A DNA stretch of 64,000 bases from Pelagibius litoralis (GTDB taxonomy: Bacteria > Pseudomonadota > Alphaproteobacteria > Kiloniellales > Kiloniellaceae), in the NCBI RefSeq assembly GCF_011683915.1, contig NZ_JAAQPH010000019.1:1-64000 (forward strand), given 5' to 3'. The position numbers and the translations under genes were made by a program. Below are positions 42,820-49,676 of the stretch, one piece after another; position 1 is the stretch's first letter, and each line of letters begins with the position of its first letter. A model generated the notes under the pieces. It worked only from the letters and a program-made list of their open reading frames with translations, was not told the origin of the DNA and did no database searches.

Positions 42820-43950
42820 ATGGCGATTCGCGATGAAGGAGTGCGCGTCTTGGATCAGGCGAAGACAAAGCGGCCTCGAAGTTTACTGCTGGGTGCGGAG
42901 CATCAGCTGCGGCAGCCGCTGAACGCGGTCAGCCTGCTGATTGGCGAGCTCAGTCACGGGCTGTCCGGGCGAGACCGCGACGCGGTGATCGACGACCTGC
43001 GCTATGCGCTGATGCTGAGCAACCACTGGCTCGACTCTTTGGTCGAGTTGGAGAAGGTCGACCAGGGCCTTGTCGTGCCGCTGGTCGAAGATCTGCATCT
43101 GGACGAGGTCTTCGCACGCCTGCGCGAAGATTTTGCAGAAAACTTTCGCGGCCAGGGCCTTGATTTCCGGGTGGTGTCCAGCAAACAGATAGTGCGCGCG
43201 GATCCCGGGTTTCTACGCCGAATTCTAACGGTTCTGCTGGACAACGCGGCGAAATTCACGCGCGAAGGCAAGGTCTTGCTGGGCTGCAGGCGGATGGGCG
43301 GCATGGTCAGGATCGAGGTCTGGGATTCGGGTCTCGGCGTGGCCGCCGACGAATGGATGAAGGTCTTCGATCCCTATTTCCGTCTGGAGAACGAGGTGCG
43401 GCCGCGCGAGCGCGGTTTGGGGCTTGGGCTGACCCTGGCGGGCAAGCTTGCCGCCTTGTCCGGAGATCAGCTTGAGGTGACTTCCAGGCTTGGGCATGGC
43501 TCGTGCTTTTCACTGACCCTGCGGGCGGTGGACCCCCGGCAGCCACGCAGTTCTCCGGCACAGGAACACTCGGGCATGCCGCCCAATCCTCTCGATGGCG
43601 CCAGGATCCTGTTGCTGGAGCAAGACGAGGCCGAAGTGCTTTCCAATCATTTTGCCCTGTGGGGTGCCCAGGTGCAGCAAGGGGCCGCGACGGCGGCCGC
43701 CTTGACGCAGGAACTCGATGCCCGGCCGGCCCTGCTGGTCGCCGATCATCTGACTTTTGAGGCCTGCGGCGGTTGGGATCTGCTCTCCGCCGTCAGGCGC
43801 GCCAATGGGGAAGTGCCGGCGGTGATCCTGTTGGGAGAGCAGGGGGGCAAGCCGTCGAAGGATATGGGGGTGCCGGTGCACTTCATGGCGCGCCCGGTGA
43901 AGCCTGCACGCCTGCGCGCCCTCTGCCTCTTTGCCTTGGCGCCGCCCTGA
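42820..43950 (+). CDS. Cytosolic hybrid histidine kinase with C-terminal receiver-like domain
   Basis: The protein has 376 residues without membrane segments or an obvious input domain. Dimerisation/phosphoacceptor motif: GAEHQLRQPLNAVSLLIGEL. ATPase motifs: LTVLLDNAAKFTREG (N box), VWDSGLGVAAD (G1) and GLGLGLTLAGKLAALSGDQL (G2). From about residue 260 a receiver-like domain reads ARILLLEQDEAEVL and LLVADHLTFEACGG. It keeps an Asp at the phosphorylation position, but the N-terminal acidic pair is changed. A NarL-type regulator is 130 bases away, convergent, and is its likely partner. Confidence 0.85.
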   Translation: MAIRDEGVRVLDQAKTKRPRSLLLGAEHQLRQPLNAVSLLIGELSHGLSGRDRDAVIDDLRYALMLSNHWLDSLVELEKVDQGLVVPLVEDLHLDEVFARLREDFAENFRGQGLDFRVVSSKQIVRADPGFLRRILTVLLDNAAKFTREGKVLLGCRRMGGMVRIEVWDSGLGVAADEWMKVFDPYFRLENEVRPRERGLGLGLTLAGKLAALSGDQLEVTSRLGHGSCFSLTLRAVDPRQPRSSPAQEHSGMPPNPLDGARILLLEQDEAEVLSNHFALWGAQVQQGAATAAALTQELDARPALLVADHLTFEACGGWDLLSAVRRANGEVPAVILLGEQGGKPSKDMGVPVHFMARPVKPARLRALCLFALAPP

Positions 43951-44077
43951 CCCTCGAGCGCCGGGGCGCCCAAGCGGCGCCCGAACGGACATCAGCCCCG
44001 GGCGGGTAGGCGGATTCCCTGTGATTCAGCTTCCGGACTTCGACAGCGACAATGTGCCGTCGACCGGCGCCATTCCG

Positions 44078-44761
44078 TCAGTAGCTGGCCATCTCCGCTT
44101 CTTCGTCGATGGTCTGGGCCTGCGCCGCGGCGCTGATCGCCGCCTGGGTACGGCTGTCCAGGTTCAGGCGCTTGACGATCGCCGAGACGTGGACCCGCAC
44201 CGTGTGCTCGGAGAGGCCGAGCGCTTCTGCGACCTGGGCATTGGACATGCCCTGGCCGAGCAGCTTGTAGACCTGCAGCTGGCGCTTGGTGAGCGCGCTG
44301 GACACATCCTCAAGCGACTTGTCCTTGCCGAACGCGTGGACCGTCTGCTTCTTGGCCGGGCTGCGTTGTTCCAGCAGGCGCCGCGGGAAGGCCACCCCGC
44401 CGGCCAGGACGGTCTGCAGCGCCGATTCGACTTCCTCGCTCTGCGAGGACTTGGGAATATAACCCATGGCTCCGGCTTCGATGCAGCGCAGGATCTCGTC
44501 TCTATCCTCGATTGCAGACATCACCACAACGGGCACCTGGGGCAGGCACTCTCGAATCGCCCGCAAGCCTTCGAAACGCTTCATGCCCGGCATCAAAAGA
44601 TCCAGCAGAATCAAGTCCAGGTCCGGGTTGGCCGACGCCATGTCCAGGGCCTGGCGAAAGTCCGCTGCCTCTAAGAGCTCACTGCCGCTTTCCAGTCGAT
44701 CAATCAAATGCCGGGCTGCGCTGCGTGTGATCCAGTGGTCGTCGGCGTAAAGGACTTTCAT
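44078..44761 (-). CDS. NarL/FixJ family response regulator
   Basis: This 227-residue protein has an N-terminal receiver domain: acidic pair in LYADDHW, phosphoacceptor in LILLDLLMPGM, Lys in GYIPKSSQ. A LuxR-type helix-turn-helix follows (LTKRQLQVYKLLGQGMSNAQVAEALGLSEHTVRVHVSAIVKRLNLDSRTQA). It lies convergent to the hybrid kinase gene and upstream of a lone receiver gene running in the same direction, which suggests a small phosphorelay. Targets are unknown. Confidence 0.92.
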   Translation of the reverse strand: MKVLYADDHWITRSAARHLIDRLESGSELLEAADFRQALDMASANPDLDLILLDLLMPGMKRFEGLRAIRECLPQVPVVVMSAIEDRDEILRCIEAGAMGYIPKSSQSEEVESALQTVLAGGVAFPRRLLEQRSPAKKQTVHAFGKDKSLEDVSSALTKRQLQVYKLLGQGMSNAQVAEALGLSEHTVRVHVSAIVKRLNLDSRTQAAISAAAQAQTIDEEAEMASY

Positions 44762-45137
44762 GATTTAGCGAATCCTAATTCTAATTGCTTCCGGACAAAA
44801 CGGAGCCGTTCGCCCCTTTGTCGCTTCCATGTCACCGGATTACGCGGCAAACGCGACGTGGCGCTTCGATCTGAAGTCCTTTTCAGACTGGCTTCGCCAT
44901 CGCGCACTTGCCGCTCGCCAATCCTGCGAGCAAGCTATTTTCCGAATTTTTGCAAAGTTATCAATCACAAATCGCAAGTTGTCTTTGGTTATCTTACACA
45001 ACACCAAAGTTGAAATCGGTTCCAAGGTGCTACCGAGTCGCGTTCTGGGGTGTGCTCGATTTCCATTGTTGCGCAGCCAAGGGTTGATATTTGCTTAGCT
45101 TCCGGGAGAGCTGCGCAAGCTAATATCGATGATTTGA
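44762..45137. other. Control region upstream of the NarL-type regulator
   Basis: This region is about 375 bases and AT-rich compared with neighbours. I see no gene in it. It lies between the start of the leftward NarL-type gene and the stop of the leftward lone-receiver gene, so it should carry the promoter of the former and the transcript end of the latter. No clear dyad or terminator stands out. Confidence 0.35.
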
Positions 45138-45551
45138 TTAATTGCCATCAGCAAGCACCGCGATAAAGCGGTCAATGTTGATGGGCTTTCTGAGCAGATG
45201 GAAACCGGCCTCCTCAACAGCACGTGCGATCTCCGCGGAGTCATCTCCGGTCACCACCAGGCCCTTCACTGTCGGACCCAGGGTATCGCGGACAATCTTA
45301 GCGGCGGTAAGGCCGTCTTCCTGTCTGGTGAACCAGTAGTCGGCAATCACCCAGGACGGGGTGGCCCCGGCTGTCTGCAGGCTTTCCAGGGCCTCGCCGC
45401 TGCTTTCGGCCACCACGACCCGGGCGCCAAGGCGCTTCAGCAGGCGCTCGGTGGCCCGCCGTACGAGCTCGTCGTCTTCGAACAACAGGATCGTCTTCCC
45501 ATCGAGCGATTTTTTGCCGGTATTCTTGGCAGGATTGGGGGGAGCGTTCAT
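45138..45551 (-). CDS. Single-domain response regulator (receiver only)
   Basis: The protein has 137 residues. After a short Pro/Lys-rich start comes one receiver domain: TILLFEDDELVRRATERLLKRLGARVVVAESSGEAL, phosphoacceptor in SWVIADYWFTRQEDG, Lys in HLLRKPINIDRF. The sequence resembles the receiver tail of hybrid kinases more than stand-alone CheY, so it may have come from one. The start at MNAPP is chosen over one 27 codons upstream, which adds non-family residues. Confidence 0.85.
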   Translation of the reverse strand: MNAPPNPAKNTGKKSLDGKTILLFEDDELVRRATERLLKRLGARVVVAESSGEALESLQTAGATPSWVIADYWFTRQEDGLTAAKIVRDTLGPTVKGLVVTGDDSAEIARAVEEAGFHLLRKPINIDRFIAVLADGN

Positions 45552-45776
45552 GGCTCTAGACGAGCGGCCCGGTTGTAATCTGTCAACAGTCAGGGTCGAA
45601 AAATCGTGCCGCCGCTGGTCCGATTCGCTCAATTACCTACAACAGGATGCACGCGCCGGCTTTGCACCTTGTCCTCAAGCGGCCGCTTGGCCTATGAGGA
45701 AGTCGGCGCCGGCGCGCGCCAAGGCTTCTTTTCCCAGCCCGGCATTGTCGGGACGGGCAGTATCGGGAACACCGCG

Positions 45777-46145
45777 ATGATCACCCTTTTTGGCCTGAAA
45801 AACTGCGACAGTTGCCGCAAGGCAGCCGCCTACGTGAAGGCGCATGACTGGCCGCACCGTTTCCATGACCTGCGTGACGACGGGCTTTCGGCCGCTGTGC
45901 TGGACAGATGGATTCGCAGTCTTGGTTGGGAGCTGCTGGTGAATCGGCGCAGCACCACGTGGCGCAACCTGCCGGATGCGGCGAAGGACGGTCTGGATTC
46001 GGTCAGCGCCAAACAGTTGCTGCTGGATCACCCGACCCTCGTGAAACGGCCGGTGATCACGTTGGGCGATCTGGTTGTCGTCGGCTTTGCGGAACCTCAG
46101 CAGGCGGCTCTGGCCGACGCCATGGCAAGCAACGGCCAGCGCTGA
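45777..46145 (+). CDS. ArsC/Spx family protein (YffB-like)
   Basis: The protein has 122 residues. A thioredoxin-like N-terminus holds LFGLKNCDSCRKAAAYVKAHDW with CxxC, followed by WELLVNRRSTTWRNL and HPTLVKRPVI, conserved in ArsC-related reductases. The sequence is closer to the YffB/Spx branch than to arsenate reductase; no ars gene is near. The start at MITLFG removes an upstream extension not found in the family. The MFS gene begins 125 bases downstream. Confidence 0.88.
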   Translation: MITLFGLKNCDSCRKAAAYVKAHDWPHRFHDLRDDGLSAAVLDRWIRSLGWELLVNRRSTTWRNLPDAAKDGLDSVSAKQLLLDHPTLVKRPVITLGDLVVVGFAEPQQAALADAMASNGQR

Positions 46146-46270
46146 TCCGGGTTGCAGGGAATAGCTTGAAGCGAGTCCGGGTCGCCAATCGCCCGTTCGC
46201 GCCGGTCATCTGGCGCAATTCCGCAAGCAGGCCCCCCAGGCTGCATGCATAAGCGGGAGGACTCAGGGTC

Positions 46271-47569
46271 ATGGCAGGATCGCCGATGTTTGCTGCAGTT
46301 CGTTCCGCTTGGGCGCTTTTCGTCGGTCTCGGCATGATTATGCTGGGGAACGGGCTTCAGGGCTCGCTTCTTGGAATCCGCGCCGCTGCCGAAGCCTTCC
46401 CGACCGAGACCACCGGCCTGATCATGTCCGGCTACTACCTGGGCTTTCTGGCCGGCGCTGTGGTGACCCCCAGGATCGTCGGCCAGGTCGGTCATGTCCG
46501 GGTTTTTGCGGCGCTGGCCTCCACCGCCTCGACGGTCGCCCTGCTGCATGCGGTTTTCGTCGATCCGCTGATGTGGGGCGCCATGCGTTTCCTGACCGGG
46601 TTCTGCTATGCCGGCCTCTATATCGTGGCCGAATCCTGGCTGAACGACCGCTCCACCAACGAAACCCGCGGCTCGATGCTCTCCGTCTACATGCTGGTGG
46701 TGCTGGGGGGCATTGCCGGCGGACAGTTCCTGCTCAATCTCTCCGATCCGAACAGTTTCGTGCTCTTCGTGCTTGCCTCGGTGCTGGTGTCGCTGGCCCT
46801 GGTCCCGATCTCGATCACCGCAGGTTCGCCGCCGGATTTCTCGGCCCCCAGCCCGGTGGGTATCCTTGCGCTCTACCGTGCATCGCCGCTTGGGGTGATC
46901 GGGTCGCTGGGCACCGGAATGGCCAACGGCGCGATCTTTGCCATGGGCGCCGTCTATGCCGGGCTTGCCGGGCTCGAAGTGTCCGAGATCGCGATTTTCA
47001 TGAGCATGCTGGTGTTCGGCGGTATGGCCTTTCAATGGCCGATCGGGCGGCTTTCGGACAAGCTCGACCGGCGACGGGTCCTGGCGGGCGTCACCTTTTC
47101 CGCGGCCCTGGTCAGCTTTGCCGCGCCGTTTTTTTCCGGCGGCCATGTTGTCGGGCTCTATGCCATCGCCTTCCTGCTGGGCGGGATGAGCTTTCCCATG
47201 TATTCGCTCTGCCTTGCCCACACCAACGACTATCTGACGCCCAAGCAGATGGTCGCGGCAAGCGGCAGCCTGATGCTGGTCAACGGCACCGGGGCCATCT
47301 TCGGGCCGCTTGTCGTCTCTCTGTTGATGGGCAGAACCGGCGCTGACGGGTTTTTCACGCTCGTTGGGGTGGTTCATGCCGCCATCGGCGTCTTTGCGAT
47401 CTACCGGATGCTGCGCCGTGCTTCGATACCGATTGAAGACCAGGGGCCGAACGTTCCGGTCGCCACCTCGATGAATGCCGCCACGGCGACCCTCTCGCTT
47501 GACGCCTTTCGCGACCACCGGGACCGCGACCTTGCGGCCATGTCGGTCGGCAAGAGGCGGCGGCGTTAG
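46271..47569 (+). CDS. MFS transporter (YcaD-like)
   Basis: This 432-residue protein has 12 predicted helices. The N-terminal half carries GIRAAAEAFPTETTGLIMSGYYLGFLAG and RFLTGFCYAGLYIVAESWLNDRSTNETRG, a hallmark of the YcaD-like branch. The loop between helices 8 and 9 is FQWPIGRLSDKLDRRRVL. A cytosolic tail of about 55 residues is basic at its end. The substrate is unknown. The stop codon lies in the first arm of the double-hairpin repeat, which may end the transcript. Confidence 0.88.
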   Translation: MAGSPMFAAVRSAWALFVGLGMIMLGNGLQGSLLGIRAAAEAFPTETTGLIMSGYYLGFLAGAVVTPRIVGQVGHVRVFAALASTASTVALLHAVFVDPLMWGAMRFLTGFCYAGLYIVAESWLNDRSTNETRGSMLSVYMLVVLGGIAGGQFLLNLSDPNSFVLFVLASVLVSLALVPISITAGSPPDFSAPSPVGILALYRASPLGVIGSLGTGMANGAIFAMGAVYAGLAGLEVSEIAIFMSMLVFGGMAFQWPIGRLSDKLDRRRVLAGVTFSAALVSFAAPFFSGGHVVGLYAIAFLLGGMSFPMYSLCLAHTNDYLTPKQMVAASGSLMLVNGTGAIFGPLVVSLLMGRTGADGFFTLVGVVHAAIGVFAIYRMLRRASIPIEDQGPNVPVATSMNAATATLSLDAFRDHRDRDLAAMSVGKRRRR

Positions 47570-47704
47570 ATCGGATCATGTTTTGACGGAACCACTTTGT
47601 GGTTGCGTCAAAACATGTGAATCCGATCGACATTAATCAGTTAGAGCAGATTCACCCCGTCGATGGATCGCCTCTGGCGATTCCATCCGACCGGGATCTG
47701 CTCC
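47569..47704 (-). repeat. Double-hairpin intergenic repeat, copy 2 (inverted)
   Basis: Unit B (gatcggatcatgttttgac ... gtcaaaacatgtgaatccgatc, 47569-47628) precedes unit A (tagagcagattcacc ... gggatctgctcc, 47642-47704). The pair is the reverse complement of the arrangement at 11759-11896, with diverged arms but conserved pairing. As in copy 1, unit B overlaps a stop codon. Confidence 0.75.
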
Positions 47705-47932
47705 AGGCCAAACCTAGCCTTTGCCGGATTGTTAGGTCCGGATTGTTAGGCAGTGCAGAAATTCATCTCCTTATAAGGCAATATTCATCAAACTAGGGCA
47801 TGCTTTAGTCCTCTTCGCATCCGCGAATTCGCACTTGCGAAGTAACAGGTCATGGATTAGAGTGACTGGAATAAAGTTGCCAAGGTTGGTAATTTTGAGA
47901 AATATAGTTTCATTGATTGAGGGCTGGATCTG
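47705..47932. promoter_or_regulatory. AT-rich control region upstream of the MaoC gene
   Basis: Together with the repeat before it, this forms a gene-free stretch of about 360 bases. It contains two overlapping palindromes, gcgaattcgc (47823-47832) and ttcgca-ct-tgcgaa (47828-47841). These are a likely regulator site. I see no gene here. Confidence 0.4.
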
Positions 47933-48394
47933 ATGCGCGAAAAGCACGGCTACTTCATCGAAGACCTGTCTGTGGGTATGACGGCGGTTTTCGCGAAGAC
48001 GGTCAGCGAGGCGGACATCACGATGTTCGCCGGAATCTCCGGTGACACCAATCCGGTGCATCTGGATGAAAGTTTCGCCGAGCAGACCATTTTTTCCGGG
48101 CGAATCGCTCACGGCATGCTGTCCGCCAGCTTCATCTCCACGGTTTTCGGCACCCGTCTGCCGGGGCCGGGCTGCATCTACATGCGCCAGGATCTGCGCT
48201 TCAAGGCGCCGGTCAAGGTGGGCGATACGGTTCAGGCGCGGGTGACGGTGAAGGAAATCCAGGCCGAAAAGAAGCGGGTCGTCTTCGATACCGTTTGTTC
48301 GGTCGGCGACAAGGTGGTGCTGGAAGGCGAAGCGACCCTGATGGTCGCCAGCCACGCGGATGTGCCGGAATTGGAGCCGCAAGCCGCCGAATAA
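47933..48394 (+). CDS. MaoC family dehydratase (R-specific enoyl-CoA hydratase-like)
   Basis: This 153-residue hot-dog-fold protein carries the hydratase-2 motif FAGISGDTNPVHLDESFAEQTIFSGRIAHGML with the catalytic Asp and His, then GCIYMRQDLRFKAPVKVGDTVQARVTV. Members hydrate trans-2-enoyl-CoA to the R-3-hydroxyacyl-CoA and often supply polyhydroxyalkanoate synthesis. No PHA or beta-oxidation gene is adjacent, so its pathway is open. Confidence 0.9.
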   Translation: MREKHGYFIEDLSVGMTAVFAKTVSEADITMFAGISGDTNPVHLDESFAEQTIFSGRIAHGMLSASFISTVFGTRLPGPGCIYMRQDLRFKAPVKVGDTVQARVTVKEIQAEKKRVVFDTVCSVGDKVVLEGEATLMVASHADVPELEPQAAE

Positions 48395-48620
48395 GCCGGT
48401 TTGTCCGCTTCGAAGGGGGCTCGGCTTTCGCGCCGGGCGCCCGGCTGAATGGCCACCCGGTCAACAGCGCTATCCAGATTCCCTTGGGCGCGCTATCTTC
48501 ACGCCGCAATCGCGAAACTGCTGGACTGGTTCGGTCGAAAGACCTCTGCTCGGCGTGGTTTCGTCCCAGTCAGGTTTAGTTCAAGTCAGTTTCATCTAAG
48601 GCGCCAGCCCAGCCCAGCGA

Positions 48621-49583
48621 ATGGCAATTTTCCGACACAGCGGTGAGATTCCCGACGAGGCGAAAGGCTGCCTTGTGGTTATCGGCAATTTCGATGGTGT
48701 CCACAAAGGGCATCAAGCCCTTCTGGCTGACGCCCGCGAAGTCGCCGGGCAGCTCGGCGTGCCCCTGGCGGTGCTGACCTTTGAGCCTCATCCGCGCTCG
48801 GTCTTTCAACCGGATCAGCCGCCCTTTCGCCTGACCTCGCTGCGGGCCAAGGCCCATGCCCTGCAGGAATTGGGCGTCGATCATCTTTTCGTCCTGCATT
48901 TCGACCGTGCCTTCTCGCTGAAGCCCGCAGAGGCCTTCGTCCAGGACATCCTGGTGGGCGATCTTGCGGCGCGCCATGTCGTGGTCGGCTGGGACTTCTG
49001 CTTCGGCCACAAACGCCAGGGCAACGTCGCCTTGCTGAAATCCATGGGCGCCAAGCTGGGCTTCGGCCTGACGGCGGTGGATCCGGTAATGACCGGCACC
49101 GGGGCGGTCTATTCCTCCTCGATCATCCGCCAGCAATTGCGCGAGGGTCAGCCGCAACAGGCGGCGCGCCTGCTCGGCCGCCCCTGGGAGATCGAAGGGC
49201 GGGTGGAGAAGGGCGACCAGCGCGGCCGTACCATCGGTTTTCCCACCGCAAACCTGTCGCTCGGCGACTATCTCTGCCCGGCGCCTGGCGTTTACGCCGT
49301 CTATGCCGGGCGCGATCCGGGTGTGGAACACGGTGAGGAGACCGCCTGGACCGCCGCTGTCGCGAACCTGGGGCGGCGGCCGACCGTCGCCGGCGAGGAT
49401 CTGCGCCTGGAGGTTCACCTCTTCGATTTTGCCGGGGATCTCTATGGCGAAACCCTGCGGGTTCGCCTGATCGAGTTCCTGCGGCCGGAAAAGAAGTTTG
49501 ACGGACTTGACGCTTTACAGGCACAAATCGCCCTCGATTGCGGCCAGGCCCGCGAAATTCTGGCCGGGATCGGCCCGAATTGA
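48621..49583 (+). CDS. ribF: Bifunctional riboflavin kinase/FAD synthetase
   Basis: The protein has 320 residues. The N-terminal adenylyltransferase domain has VIGNFDGVHKGHQALL, FEPHPRSVF and VVGWDFCFGHKRQGN. A linker with GTGAVYSSSIIRQQL leads to the C-terminal kinase domain, with GDQRGRTIGFPTANL and LGRRPTVAGEDLRLEVHLFDF. It converts riboflavin to FMN and then FAD. It lies directly before ileS, as in many proteobacteria. Confidence 0.95.
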   Translation: MAIFRHSGEIPDEAKGCLVVIGNFDGVHKGHQALLADAREVAGQLGVPLAVLTFEPHPRSVFQPDQPPFRLTSLRAKAHALQELGVDHLFVLHFDRAFSLKPAEAFVQDILVGDLAARHVVVGWDFCFGHKRQGNVALLKSMGAKLGFGLTAVDPVMTGTGAVYSSSIIRQQLREGQPQQAARLLGRPWEIEGRVEKGDQRGRTIGFPTANLSLGDYLCPAPGVYAVYAGRDPGVEHGEETAWTAAVANLGRRPTVAGEDLRLEVHLFDFAGDLYGETLRVRLIEFLRPEKKFDGLDALQAQIALDCGQAREILAGIGPN

Positions 49584-49676
49584 GAGATTGGCCGTTGAGA
49601 GGTCGAAGGGGGCCGTGCCGATCCTGACCCGGCGGCGCCCGAAGTAACGAAAGCCCGAACCAAGAAGAACCACGCG

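Noticed and set aside
48621-48660. Possible FMN riboswitch ahead of ribF
   Set aside because: The short upstream region lacks the conserved helices and signature stretches of the FMN aptamer.
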